The notes under the pieces were generated by a model. That model saw nothing but the letters and a program-made list of their open reading frames with translations, was not told the origin of the DNA and ran no database searches. Source: Micrasema longulum (Eukaryota; Arthropoda; Insecta; Trichoptera; Brachycentridae). Taken from it: 64,000 nucleotides of DNA. Position numbers and translations under genes: made by a program. The DNA lies in the NCBI GenBank assembly GCA_022494885.1, contig JAGVSM010004568.1, forward strand, positions 38,256 to 102,255, in the 5' to 3' direction. Shown here piece after piece: positions 32,292 through 42,691 of this stretch (its first letter is position 1; each line of letters starts with the position of its first letter).

Positions 32292-32551
32292 CATCGCGAT
32301 TCCCTTTCCGCACCTAATGGTACATAGGGCACCGCATTGGTACACCAATCGCAGCGTATCTTGATAATTTTTTGTAACATGAATGTAAGATGATCAGTCT
32401 TACGCTTCAGTTATCAGTCCAGGGACTATGAAGTATTCTAGTGTAAAAACACTTTTTTTAATAAATATTTCATTTCAACCATGTCGGGAATCGAACCCGA
32501 GACCACTTGCATGGTAGGCAAACGCATTGACCACTGCACCAGGAGGCCGAC
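32292..32551 (-). mobile_element. SINE-G copy
   Basis: The minus-strand head CGTCGGCCTCCTGGTGCAGT has B box GGTTCGATTCCCGACATG. The body (CCTGGACTGATAACTGAAGC, AAGATACGCTGCGATTGGTG) and tail (CACCATTAGGTGCGGAAAGG) are complete. Confidence 0.85.
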
Positions 32552-32579
32552 GTCGGCGTCGTTCAAAATAGTTCGTATT

Positions 32580-32697
32580 TATTACATGATTTGTTTCTTA
32601 CATTTTCGAGAAAATTCGCAGTACAATTTAACGCTTTAATTTTTTCCGCGCGTTAGAATACTTTTTTTATATACAATTTCCCGAAGGGCTGAACTAC
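32580..32697. repeat. Dispersed repeat, second copy
   Basis: Partner of 20306-20432 in the same orientation, as described there. Confidence 0.5.
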
Positions 32698-32966
32698 CCC
32701 TAAGTCAAACTGACAAGCGTCACGTAAAGTAACACAGTTTAAGAATGTTTATTATTCATTTTAAGTACTATTATTTTATTAAAGAGAGATAATATTTATG
32801 TATCGATGTAAATAATTATGAACTATGAACGCAGTGTTGACCAAAACAATATATTATCAATATTACAATATTACAAGGTCCAACCGTCTAAGCCTAAAGT
32901 CTAAATGCATATCGTGTAAGTTGTGAGATCCTCCAGAATTTTTCTTGTCTTTTCATAAATTTTAAG

Positions 32967-33542
32967 GCAAACAAACAAACAAACCATCACGCCTTTTCCC
33001 CGCAGGGGTAGGCAGAGAGGATAGAACGCCATATCACTATATCTTGGCATACATACCTCGCTCTCTCTACATTCATACATCTTCTCATGCACGCACGCCG
33101 ATTATTCCTACTTTTGACATGTCCATCTTCAAGTATTTGATGGACTCGATCGTGCCATGTCTTTCTCGGTCTTCTTCGTTTTTTGCATCCATCGACATTT
33201 GCATCGTAGATCCTTCTAGCCGTTCTTTCGCTGTCTATTCGCTCTACATGTCCAAACCAACTACATCGGTTTACCACACATTCGCCTGAGGGATCACATT
33301 TCGACAGCATTCAACCTACTTTCATCATCATTTTTCCAATTCCATACTTTTATAGTTGGCACAAGAACTCCGTTGTGAACTGCAAGTTTAGCCTCCTGCG
33401 ATAAACATTTGTTTGCCAAAGTAGATTTCAGTGCACCGTTTACCCTGTTCCCGTCCCGGCACTCACCCTCCTTTCAATATCTTTCTCGGTCTTTCCATCC
33501 CTAGTAAACATACTTCCCAGGTACACAAATTCGTCTACCGGG
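32967..33542 (-). mobile_element. LINE-D 3' end, best C-terminus
   Basis: The minus strand reads NRCSWFGHVERIDSERTARR, IYDANVDGCKKRRRPRKTWH, DRVHQILEDGHVKSRNNRRA, CMRRCMNVERARYVCQDIVI and WRSILSAYPCGEKA then a stop and a GTTTGTTTGTTTG tail. Upstream pieces give FVYLGSMFTRD and LAVHNGVLVPTIK in other frames. It is the best-preserved end of the family in this window. Confidence 0.85.
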
Positions 33543-33559
33543 CAATTATTCAATAGAGA

Positions 33560-33600
33560 TAAGGTGTTGGGAATATGGAAGTTTAGACATTTTATTTTTT
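33560..33600 (+). repeat. PAL370 arm fragment
   Basis: GGGAATATGGAAGTTTAGAC matches the forward arm of the PAL370 family. Confidence 0.4.
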
Positions 33601-33697
33601 ATTAATATATGTATTAATCGATGTCTTGTTTGGATCGTATCCAAAAAAAGGTTTTTTTTAAATGCAATTATGTCATTCTAAATTTGTTGCAACAGAG

Positions 33698-33792
33698 AAG
33701 CTAGGAATATATGCCAGGATAGACGTGTGTGGCGGTGCATTCTCTTTGCCTATCCCTACGGGAAAATAGCGCGATGGTAGTAGTTGTAGTGA
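33698..33792 (+). mobile_element. LINE-D tail fragment
   Basis: GCATTCTCTTTGCCTATCCC then TACGGGAAAATAGCGCGATG and a GTAGTAGTTGTAGT tail: the 'LCLSLREN' end and tail of LINE-D. Confidence 0.65.
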
Positions 33793-33854
33793 TGCTTAAT
33801 AATTTGTAAATATGTGTTTTAACTATTGCTAATAGAAACATAAAATTATTTAAC

Positions 33855-34013
33855 ATTTGTTGCAACAGAGAGGGAAAACATTTTTAAAAAGGGATATGGA
33901 AGTCTAGGCATTTACAGGGCTTATGACCTGTCATTGGCTGGTTTAAGTAGCCACTTTGCATGCTGTGTAACATTCACCAATCTGCCCATGTTTAAACATC
34001 CATATTTAAACAT
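33855..34013 (+). mobile_element. PAL370 fragment (forward arm and part body)
   Basis: TTGCAACAGAGAGGGAAAAC, GGAAGTCTAGGCATTTACAG, GGCTGGTTTAAGTAGCCACT and a GTGTAACATTCACCAAT body start. It stops where the LINE at 34014 begins. Confidence 0.7.
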
Positions 34014-34735
34014 TGGAAGAATAGCATAAGAAACATTCTTGACAAAAAAACTTTAAATCAAGTATACTACTCAATGTGTCAAACCATTATAGATTACGGA
34101 ATAATTGCATTGGGTGGAGCCAGAAAAGTGCAATGCATACCTTGGAAATAGCACGTTAGTATGTACTCAAGGCTCTGCTCGGGGTCCTTATCAAAACAAC
34201 GGAGGTGTTTAAACGAGTAGGTGTTCTGGACGTCAGGCAACTGTACGCTAGGGCACTTCTCGATTACACACATAAAATTGGTGGGAGTAAATAAAGTAAA
34301 ATCTATGAAACAAGATAAAAAAAGAGACAACTATTCGTGCCACATAAAATGATAACATCGTTTGGTCAGAGGAGTCACATGTACCTTGCTCCCAAAATTT
34401 ACAACACTCAAACTCTTGATTTAAAATTGAATACAAATAAACAGAAATTCAAATTATTTGTTGAAAAATGGCTTCTGGATTTAGGTCCCGAAAACTGCCT
34501 CGAGATGGTCACCCCACCAAAACAGTAGTCTATTTGAACTCGGAATTATTGTTGCATGTCTGCTATTTATATTTTACGTTTATATCCATACAGTGTTATT
34601 TACTATATTATATTTATTTATTATGTACTAGAACATAATATAAAAATAATGTAAATGAATGCCTCGACACAGGTTATGCCCAGTGAGTAGAGTACACAGA
34701 AAATAAAAAAATATAAAGTTTTATGTGAAATAAAT
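34014..34735 (+). mobile_element. Jockey-like LINE 3' end
   Basis: Pieces read VYYSMCQTIIDYGIIALGGA, LKALLGVLIKTTEVFKRVGV, LDVRQLYARALLDYTHKIGG and, after frameshifts, SFGQRSHMYLAPKIYNTQTL then KQKFKLFVEKWLLDLGPENC. The order 'YGIIAWGGA... VLxIRQLY... GQRSxxYLxPKIYN... FKxxVExWLL' is a Jockey-like C-terminus. It has several stops, and the 3' end carries an AAATAAATAAATA run. Confidence 0.8.
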
Positions 34736-35318
34736 AAATACAGGCAGGCTATTGGTGCAATTTGTGGCACATGATGGAGTCAACGCCTGAAAACGGGAAT
34801 GACACCAAAAGAAGAAGAACACAGCTGGAATCTCATTATTTTCCGTATATATAGGGATAATGGGCTTGATGCATGCTCTTCATTCATAATTCATTTAATC
34901 ATTAAAACAAATGCCATTTTCCACTCTTACTTTCCTTCAATCATCCTTTACCACTCCTTATCAATATCTTTCTTTTCCTTCCCAGTATCTCTTTGTTTTG
35001 TCCATATTTAACTTATTTTAGTATATTTATATAGTTTAAACTTTAAGCTGTCGTCGCTTTATTACAGTATTATTTAGTGAATACATATAATTGTATAGCT
35101 GCCCCACTATATGTATACATTTTATATAGTTTTTAAAAAATATATTAATTGAACCTGTACATCTTTTTGTATTCGAAATAAATAAAATAAAAAACGTAAA
35201 AACGAGTTTCTGGGTTCAACACCAATTCAATAATTAAGCTAGTGAAATATAAGGTAATTTATCCTAGACTATAGAAGCAGAATTTTATTATATGTGTTGT
35301 GTTAAAAGTGGTACTTAC
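34736..35318. other. GRAM gene intron; no gene seen
   Basis: AT-rich. A possible LINE 3' tail ends at ~35195 (TTCGAAATAAATAAAATAAA). Confidence 0.4.
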
Positions 35319-35435
35319 TTGTCGTGGTGAGGGCTGGGCGTGGGCGGCTGCAGCGGGCTGGTGGGGGCGGAGCGCGGCGCGGGGGGAGGGGGGGCCCCGA
35401 TACTAACCACCGGGCTACTGAAGTTACCCGTGGAC
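35319..35435 (-). CDS. GRAM-domain protein, proline-rich 5' exon
   Basis: On the minus strand the acceptor is TTACTGTTCGCAG|GTCC and the donor CACGACAA|GTAAGT, both strong. In the frame that fits exon 2474-2628 (ending with two bases, AA|A = Lys) it reads STGNFSSPVVSIGAPPPPAP then RSAPTSPLQPPTPSPHHDK, without a stop. It also begins with one base of a codon, so at least one more exon lies upstream (higher coordinates) and is not identified. The peptide is disordered and Pro/Ser-rich, as in N-termini of GRAMD proteins. The intron to 2628 would be 32.7 kb. All three frames of this GC-rich exon are open, so phase rather than ORF length decides. It may be an alternative to 13025-13167. Confidence 0.6.
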
Positions 35436-35457
35436 CTGCGAACAGTAACGTCATCTT

Positions 35458-36012
35458 AGTAACGTGGCACGCTGACATGCTGAGTAAAGCGAAGGTCACA
35501 TACTGACACGCTGAAAAAAGAAAAGGCCACTCACTGAATTGCTGAAAAAAAGAAAGGTCACATACTGACTTGTTAAAAAACCGAATTAAACTCACTGACT
35601 GGCTGAAAGTGTCAATATCACATATTGCTTTAATAGAAAAATGTCAAGCTCACATATTGACTTCCAAAAGTGTGTAGCTCACAAAGTGGCTTGCTGAAAA
35701 ATAGTCATGTAACAAACTGACTTGCTGAAATTGTGAATTTCACATATTGCTTTTGCAAAAAAATGTGAAGTTCACATACCGATTTGTTAACAAGTGTGAA
35801 ATGTGAAGTGACATAATGACTTGCTGAAAAATCGTAATGCCACAATCTGATTTTTTTAAAGTGTGAATATCATAAAATGAAAAAATTTAAGCTCAAATAT
35901 TGATTTGGAAAAATATAAAGGTCACATACCGATTTGATTAAAAGCATAAAGGACACGTGTTGATAAGCTAAAAAGTGTGAAGTTCACATACGGACTTGCT
36001 GAAAAGTTGCAA
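35458..36012. repeat. Degenerate ~30-bp minisatellite
   Basis: About 17 imperfect units of CACATAYTGACTTGCTGAAA plus ~10 variable bases (e.g. at 35498, 35558, 35612, 35649, 35985). It starts about 20 bp from the acceptor of the proline-rich exon and lies in the intron upstream of it. It has no coding potential. Confidence 0.8.
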
Positions 36013-36748
36013 GCGTTCCATCTTGCACCCTGACAAGGACAGTTGCTGATTTTTATATTATATACCAACGGATCAAAACACAAATCTGCAGAAATATAGC
36101 TTCAAAGTTTTTTTTTTACGAAATAGGCAGAAATAATGATCACAACTTAAGACAAAATTCGTTAAATAACACCCCTTAAACAATTTTTAAAAATATGTAT
36201 TTTTCATATTAATTCTATAAATAAGAACTTCTGTACACTTAACCCAACTTCGTTAAAAAATGGTCTGTTGGACAAAAACGAACTAAAGCGACGATATGAT
36301 AAAAAAGTATCAGCAATATTCTTTTGAGTAGTTGTTTATACTAAAATAAATAAAAAATCGTTGAGCCGTCTTGTGAAAATAACCTTACAAAAAATATTAC
36401 GTCAACTTGTCTAGGAAGAATGTCACACACAGATACGTAGATATTTTTTTGATATGAAAATATTAAGATCAATTCTGTTTGAATTATATTTTTTAAATAT
36501 TTTTGGGATTCGTTCAAAGTGAATATATATTGGTATCTAAAAACTCAGCACGACTTGTCATAATCAGGCTTTTATTTTTAAAATACACGGAATTATTCAA
36601 AGTTGATTCTGATAAAGTTAATTTAAAGCTAGTTCAAAGTCAGATAAGTTCTACTACTGTTCAGACCTACTCTCAACCAAATATATAACTACCTACCCAT
36701 CCTTCCCATTTCCTAGCGCACTCCACGTAACAATAATTCCACGTGTGA
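36013..36748. other. No gene seen
   Basis: AT-rich. Nothing recognised. Confidence 0.4.
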
Positions 36749-37171
36749 GTGCCGGAAAAAAACCTTATACATTCAGTATTAACAAGTGATGTGCTTCCAA
36801 CAAACCATTTAACAAGCGAGCTTTGCCAGCGTCTATTTAGACCACCAGCTCCATACGAGCGCCAGCGTCTCACGACCGCCAGCTTCGGCAGCAAGGTTCC
36901 ATCACACGTCACGCCTTATCATCAGCAGTTAAGTGGAGTTGCGCAACCTTCCTTCCCCAACAATACAGTCCACCTAAATTTTCCTCCTAGGACGAGGTAT
37001 TCTTCACACCTCGTTCACTCCTCGTTTACTCCTCGACAACATTTTTTTTTCAAAGCTTCGCTAAGTTTCTATTTTAGAGGCTTGTCAACTAGGAAAGAGA
37101 GGATGTGGAAGGAAGTGATGAAAAATTCACCACAAACCCCCGAACCAATTGAAAAAAAAAGTATTTCTTAG
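36749..37171 (+). other. 140-codon ORF, unidentified
   Basis: This is the longest ORF I noted in the window. It starts MPEKNLIHSVLTSDVLPTNH and its middle is RLFRPPAPYERQRLTTASFG. Its last third runs over a SINE-K copy on the opposite strand, so that part is not a host protein. The first part has no domain I recognise. Probably a chance ORF over repeats. Confidence 0.2.
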
Positions 37172-37257
37172 ATTTCTTTCTTGCAACTGGCGGGAACCGA
37201 GCTCGCGACGATAGTTTCACAGTTAGCCGTCTAACCAACTGCGCCACGGAAGCTAGG
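37050..37257 (-). mobile_element. SINE-K, complete head
   Basis: The minus-strand head is GCTTCCGTGGCGCAGTTGGT then TAGACGGCTAACTGTGAAAC, with A box TGGCGCAGTTGG and a diverged B box GAGCTCGGTTCCC. The body continues GGTTCGGGGGTTTGTGGTGA, CACTTCCTTCCACATCC and AAGCCTCTAAAATAGAAACT. It is related to the fragments at 1-45 and 290-370. Confidence 0.65.
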
Positions 37258-37896
37258 CATGTCTAAAAATGTAATTATTGCAATATACCCACCGTGCCAA
37301 AAAATCTCTGCGAAGTAATGTTGCTTGGATTATTTGAGGTGTTAGGTGTAGTCAGAGGCAAGAATGAATAGACAGTTTTTATTGAACTGCTGTAAAAGGC
37401 TTTGAATTGAATACACAACACCAAGTTTTTACACTATATTTTGATTCATTTTCAGGAAAATTTCAAGTAATAATATTAATTGATTGATTTGGTGTTTGTT
37501 TTGTAGAACTCCATATTTAAACTTATAATATTAGAAATCAAACACTGATTTGAGTCTACTAGACACTTTATTTTATTTTTACAAATATAAAAACAAAAAT
37601 TTCGTGACAATTGTTTCGCCTTGTTAGGGCATTTTCAAACAAATGTGAAGATTAGATGAATTGAATGTCCTTATATAGTTATATATTTCAAGGTACTTAA
37701 GTAGAAAATAAAAATAATAATATGAACTTAAGTTAAGTTTCAAAACAGCATGACCTTTTTAATAAAAAAAGTACATGGCAAAAGACCTTGATTAATAAAT
37801 AAATAAATAAATCTCGACAACTACCCGATAGACCTAAACCTGGTTTTCTCTGTCATGTAACGTGTCTTAAAACAAAGCTACTAGTATTTAACATAT
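37258..37896. other. AT-rich, with a hammerhead-like relic
   Basis: On the minus strand, 37645-37590 reads TTTGT-TTGAAAA-TGCCCTAACAAGGC-GAAAC-AATT-GTC-ACGAAA. There is a short stem II (GCC/GGC), GAAAC, a tiny stem III (AC-AATT-GT), the triplet GTC and a five-pair stem I (TTTGT/ACGAA). The CTGATGA core has two changes. Nothing else is recognised in this stretch. Confidence 0.35.
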
Positions 37897-38090
37897 TACA
37901 ACAGAGATAAAGAACATTTAAGATAAGGTAATATAGAAGTCTAGGCAATCTACAGGGCTTACGACCCGTCAATGGCTGGTTTAAGTGGCCACTTTACACA
38001 CTGTGTAACATTCACCATTCTGCCCATATTTGAACATCTATATTCCTTCAATTCTTTCAACTTTTGATGTTTTTTGAAGTTAAAGATCTA
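37897..38090 (+). mobile_element. PAL370 fragment
   Basis: TTACAACAGAGATAAAGAAC, GAAGTCTAGGCAATCTACAG, GGCTGGTTTAAGTGGCCACT and CCATTCTGCCCATATTTGAA in family order. It ends in a small duplication of AAAGATCTACTAGTATTAT. Confidence 0.7.
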
Positions 38091-38343
38091 CTAGTATTAT
38101 TAAAGATCTACTAGTATTATACTAGTATTTGTAATATCTTTTAGCGCTTTTTAGTAAAATTACGTAATTTTAAATCAATATTCGTATCTCATGTAACTAT
38201 TTTATTATAATGCTATCAAAATAGTATTTCGATCTCATTTCGGCTACATACGAACGAACACTCTGTGCCGCTTGTGCTTACGACTCTAGCTCTAGACGAT
38301 CGCGATCGATCCGTACGCGTTGCGTTGTGCTGATTGTATAAAC

Positions 38344-38580
38344 TAAATTACAAGGCGTCTGTTACGTATCTGGCAAGATCGGGGCATCTCAAAGAAAACA
38401 AAAATGGACGTAGTACGTACGCTCGTGTTTGCAGTATTTTCATATGGCGTAGAAACATGAAAAATTAAAGCGCGTGAGCAGGCGAGAATAGATGCCTTCG
38501 GGATGTGGTGTTGGCGTCGAATGTTGAGGATCCCACGGAGAGCCGAAGAAATAACATCTCCATACTGAATTCGCTTCATT
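38344..38580 (+). mobile_element. RTE-like LINE fragment
   Basis: It reads MDVVRTLVFAVFSYGVETW, KIKAREQARIDAFGMWCWRR and MLRIPRRAEEITS. 'Y-G-x-E-T-W...RIDAFEMWCWRRMLRIPWT' is a hallmark of the region after the RT palm in RTE-like LINEs. It is degenerate and truncated. The CpG-rich patch at 38270-38343 may be a separate feature. Confidence 0.75.
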
Positions 38581-38589
38581 AGTATGGTC

Positions 38590-39370
38590 CCCTCAGTATA
38601 ATGTATATATTAATCTAATCGAGAACATTCAAAAGAAATTTATAAGGAGCCTAGAATATCGTTGAATATCGTAACATTGAAAATGATTACGGCGCATCTT
38701 TGATTAGTTTTAATATATAATCACTACAAAAAAGGCGCCTTACGTGTGATTCAATTTTTCTTTTCAAAATTCTAAATAATATGGATGATTCGCCGTGGCG
38801 TATCTTTTACAAAACATTGGTTTCCGTTGTCTTCTTCGCTATCCCAGATTAAATTTCTTTTTTTATATACCAACATGTAAAAACAATTATACCTCGAATT
38901 CATTCATTAGACGTACCGGTAGAAATTATAATGGACTCAGTATTGATGTAGATATTTTTAACCGTACGTTGCATTTGTACAAAAAATTTCTTCATGGGGT
39001 CGATTATTTGGGATAGTTGCTGAATGTGCATCTTGAGTGGTTTATGCTATGTATATGTGCCGCATGTAATGTATATGTTTATGTATGTTTTAAATGTGCG
39101 TTCATGTGTGTGTGCATGGATGGCTCGGAGTGTGCATTCTATATTTTTATTTATTCTAATTTATTACCAACGATAACCTTCATGGAAAACACAAATGTTA
39201 ACTATTATTCTTTTCTCACTTGAATTTATTTATTTTTAAAAAAATGTATAATTTAGTGTTTATATCTTTGGCATAATTTATAAAAACTTAATTGGTTTTT
39301 TATGTTAAAAAAATTGTGGTTTTTAATACTAATTATATATGACTGTATGTTTTCTGAATAAAATAAAATA
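38590..39370 (+). mobile_element. Jockey/CR1-like LINE 3' end
   Basis: It reads NLIENIQKKFIRSLEYR, then with stops FRCLLRYPRLNFFFYIPTCK and NNYTSNSFIRRTGRNYNGLS, IDVDIFNRTLHLYKKFLHGV. The 3' UTR ends at GACTGTATGTTTTCTGAATA with an AAATAAAATA run. The 'IPTCRTNYxxNSFIxRxxxxYN...DxDIF' end identifies it. Confidence 0.7.
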
Positions 39371-39569
39371 GTTAGGTACAAAAAAATTTTAAAAACTAAA
39401 AAACAATACTAAAACCGCTACCGGCCGTATGCTGGTAATTAAATTTGTTTTTTTTCTTAAAATAGTACAAACATGATACATGAATGTCCCAATATTAACT
39501 TATGTCTAATTATCATTAAAATATATACGAATTATTAAAATTTATAAACAATATACGTACATATTAATA

Positions 39570-40175
39570 TATTACAACCGATATGAAGAACATTTTAGAG
39601 AAGGTAACATAGAAGTCTAGGCATTTACAGGGCCTATGAACTGTCATTTGCTGTAAATGCCTAGACTCCCATATTGCCTTCTCAAAAATATTTTCCCTCT
39701 CTGTTGCAACAAATTAAAATATGAACAACTCCCTAGGGAGAAAATCCAGCCAGTCTGCTAGCATTCTGACATACTTAAAATATTGCTGAATCAACTACCT
39801 GGTAAAAGAAGAAATATAAAAAATTGGAAAATTGTTTTCAGGCGTTGCCTAGTAGGTGAATTGGTTCAGCCAGATGAATCTCACCCACATGATAAAGGTT
39901 TCAGCTCCTTTACCTTACAAAAATCAACAGATGGAAGAGTGGAGGAAATGTGGATGTTCAAACGTAGGCAGAATGGTGAATGTTACACAGTGTGTAAAGT
40001 GGCAACTTAAAACAGCCAATGACAGGTAATGAGCCCTGTAAATGCATAGACCCTAGCATACTCCCTTCTCAAAAAAAATTCCCTCTCTGTTGCAACAAAT
40101 TAAAATATGAACAAATCCTTAGGGAGAAAATCCAGTGAGTCTGCAAGTATTTGGACGTACTCAAAACATTGTAGA
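39570..40175. mobile_element. PAL370 element, tandem copy
   Basis: A short forward arm (39572-39655) meets its inverse (39652-39712). Then comes a complete body (CTCCCTAGGGAGAAAATCCA, AGGCGTTGCCTAGTAGGTGA, GATAAAGGTTTCAGCTCCTT), a second reverse arm to 40095, and a second body start (ATCCTTAGGGAGAAAATCC). The CCCTCTCTGTTG landmark repeats at 39695 and 40081, a period of 386 bp. The body is open for 75 codons (GELVQPDESHPHDKGFSSFT), but no protein family is recognised. Confidence 0.75.
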
Positions 40176-40670
40176 ATAATTATGTTTGTGAAAGAAAATT
40201 ATTCTACCAAATCCTAAAAGGAACACTACCACACTACTAGAAGTCAAACTAGAGGATGGGCCATGGGGTCTACCACAAACTTTGAATTCGGGCAAAGAAA
40301 TTTCAGGTTTCTAGGCCCCAAAATATTCTATATGTTACCCGAACATTGCAAAACCGTGAGCCGGATTCAATTAAATAAATTTATAAAAAATTGGTTACTG
40401 GGTTTACGTAAAGAAAAATCGGAAAATTTACTCAAAAAAATTCTTAAATAATTAATAGTGTATAACTGTATAATATATTAACTGGTAGGTAGTCATGTTA
40501 TTGTTTATTTTGCATAAAAATGTCTGCCATAAAACAGGTTATACCTAGTTAGGCAAACTAGACATGATCCAGAGAAATCTATTACCTAAGTGTGGATGTA
40601 GTAGATAAAGAAATTGTTAGTTTTGTTAATAAACCATGATTATTATAATAATAATTATTATTTTAAACAA
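40176..40670 (+). mobile_element. Jockey-like LINE 3' end
   Basis: It reads STTNFEFGQRNFRFLGPKIF, YMLPEHCKTVSRIQLNKFIK and NWLLGLRKEKSE then a stop. 'GQRxFRxLGPKIYNxLP...FKxxIKNWLL' is a Jockey-like end. The 3' UTR carries GCCATAAAACAGGTTATACC and ends in a TTATTATAATAATAATT microsatellite. Confidence 0.8.
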
Positions 40671-40700
40671 AGAAAATCCTGCAATACAGTGATTTTCGTT

Positions 40701-40880
40701 AAAAAAAAACATTAATAATAATGATCTTAATAATCATAGTTTGTTAACAAAATAACAATTACTTTACCTACTACATACACACTTAGGTAATAGATTTCTC
40801 TGGATCATGTCTACCCTGCCTAACTAGGTACAACCTGTTTTAAGGCAGACCTTTTTATGCAAAAATAAACATTAACTCAT
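40701..40880 (-). mobile_element. Inverted LINE tail facing the previous one
   Basis: The reverse complement of this stretch aligns with 40493-40667 (AACAGGTTGTACCTAGTTAG, GATCCAGAGAAATCTATTAC). Both share the ATTATTA microsatellite. The two tails lie tail to tail about 35 bp apart. Confidence 0.8.
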
Positions 40881-40945
40881 AATTTAGGAAAACCCGGAAA
40901 AGAAAACTTCTTTAAAGCCAACTCGATTAACTAATGTATTCTGCA

Positions 40946-41105
40946 GTTCTTCGGGCACATGGCCAGGCGTGACCTGGAGAAAATATTCACGGGCAGAGTG
41001 CCAGGATGAAGAAGCAGAGATTGAGTAGCTTGCTTTACCGATTAGGTGAAGGCGATGTCACGGGCGAGCCCGCGTAGAGCCGTGGAAAGGGGGCAGAGCC
41101 GCGAA
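40946..41105 (+). mobile_element. RTE-like LINE C-terminal fragment
   Basis: It reads LQFFGHMARRDLEKIFTGRV, then, with stops, KAMSRASPRRAVERGQSREG. This matches the 'FGHxARRDxxxLEKxxxxGxVxGxRxRGRxxxRW...AxDRxxWR' end of RTE-like LINEs. Confidence 0.65.
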
Positions 41106-42185
41106 GGGCGAAGCTCGCATTGTGAATAGAACGTCTGGGAAAAGCAGTACCGACAATCGCGACCCTTAGAACTGAGGAAAGTTACGTGTTTGTGATTAGA
41201 TTAGATGAACGCTAATTTGATTAACGAGAAAAACAGAAATAACGATTTGTATTAATTTTAATGACGATAAAAAAGGTACATAATGATTACGACAATTCTC
41301 TCCTTCCCATTCCGTTTGGCTCGAGACGAGTAGCACTTTCCGACGTTCGTGCTTAAGAAACATTAATACGAGACTTTTTGTAATGTTTCAAGTTGAAGGT
41401 ACATTTCCATAAGAGGGATCGAAACCATACGAGTGTAAGATTATGCAAGTTGGTAATAGCACATCAGACTTAGAACACGTCTACATTACAACAGAGCACA
41501 GTTACGTAATATATTTATTAAAACTTTAAAATACACAAATATATGCATTTTGGTAAACTTATATCTAAAAACAATATCTTTCGGTCAATCAAAACCAGAC
41601 TGGTGAAAAATTTGCCAAAATTTGAACATTAAATATAAATTTAAAAAAAATATTATGTGTTTTATAATATAAATAATATAGGTATACATAAATGAAATGA
41701 AAACATAAACACGTAAAGTTTAAAACTGTCTGAACATTTTGATATTTCTCTGTATATTTAGTCTTCTTTGTATATATTTTCACATGTAAAAAACGAAAAA
41801 AAGTAAAGCATTATTAATTATTGTTTATAATGTGAAAAAAAAAACATGATTTTACCTCATGTGATAGGCGTACAGTATGATGTACGAGCTAATTTATAAG
41901 CTAGTTAAAAAAAAGACTTCCAAATAAAACCTTAAAAATATATACATATAAAGGTATGACGAAGTATGATATGTGATGATTTTGCGAGCACGTGTAGGAT
42001 AGTTGTAATTATGATATAGAGAGTAGACTCGGGCGCCTGATCCCCGCCCCCGCTGGCGCTGATAGGACTACGATAGCATATGTACAGTACATAATGGGAC
42101 ACCCTTATACAGGGAGTTCCGTAAGGCAACGGTTGAACTAAAAGGTATGAGAAGGGTGGTTTTTATTGTTTCTTTTCCCCCACAA
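41106..42185. other. No gene seen
   Basis: One GC-rich patch (42030-42062; CCCGCCCCCGCTGGCGCTGA) is preceded on the minus strand by a possible acceptor CCTATCAG, but no donor or convincing frame follows. Confidence 0.4.
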
Positions 42186-42246
42186 TCATCATCAAGGATT
42201 ACCATTTCTGCACCTAATGATGCATAAGGTATTGTATCGACATACC
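42186..42246 (-). mobile_element. SINE-G tail fragment
   Basis: The minus strand carries GCATCATTAGGTGCAGAAAT then a GATGATGATT tail, the end of SINE-G. The DNA element at 42251 starts right after it. Confidence 0.55.
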
Positions 42247-42250
42247 AAAT

Positions 42251-42687
42251 GAACGTAGTTATGCAGAAATCAGCCAGCCATCGAAAAGTGAAACTGAGAT
42301 AATAGCACTTTTGTGAAACGAGTGAACAATCAAATTTACACAACAGTTGGAATGTTTTTTACTTTGACAAATGATAAATAATGCATTCATTCATTTTTTA
42401 TAGTACAAAAAAGAATTTAATTATGTATATGACCAATTTAATGATTTTAATGACAGCCAGATCTAATATTGAATGAAACCTCATACAAACTGAATTTATG
42501 AAGGGACATTCATTTTTATGACATTTTGACATCATGGAATTTTCAGAAGATGATTATTACATTTTTTTGTACGAAAGCGGCCTGGCTGTATTAAGCAGAA
42601 CATAGAATTGATCATCATGAATTTGATAAAACCAATATCTTATTTTTTCAAAATTGTGGACTGGCTGCTTTCTGCATAACTACGTTC
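42251..42687. mobile_element. GAACGTAG-terminus DNA element, copy 2 (437 bp)
   Basis: The ends GAACGTAGTTATGCAGAAAT and ...GCATAACTACGTTC are flanked by AAAT on both sides (42247-42250 and 42688-42691). It lies in the opposite orientation to the copy at 44039, and its interior has diverged more. Confidence 0.8.
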
Positions 42688-42691
42688 AAAT

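Noticed and set aside
35324..35506. Plus ORF MVRAGRGRLQRAGGGG
   Set aside because: It is antisense of the Pro-rich exon. Splice sites and phase support the minus strand.
39783..40010. 75-codon ORF GELVQPDESHPHDKGFSSFT as a gene
   Set aside because: It is the body of the PAL370 repeat. Other copies (5923-6150 and 19314-19508) carry stops or shifts, and no family is recognised.
41932..42129. Minus exon SASGGGDQAPESTLYIIITT
   Set aside because: An acceptor-like CCTATCAG is present, but no donor, no start and no recognised domain. The GC-rich patch alone is not enough.
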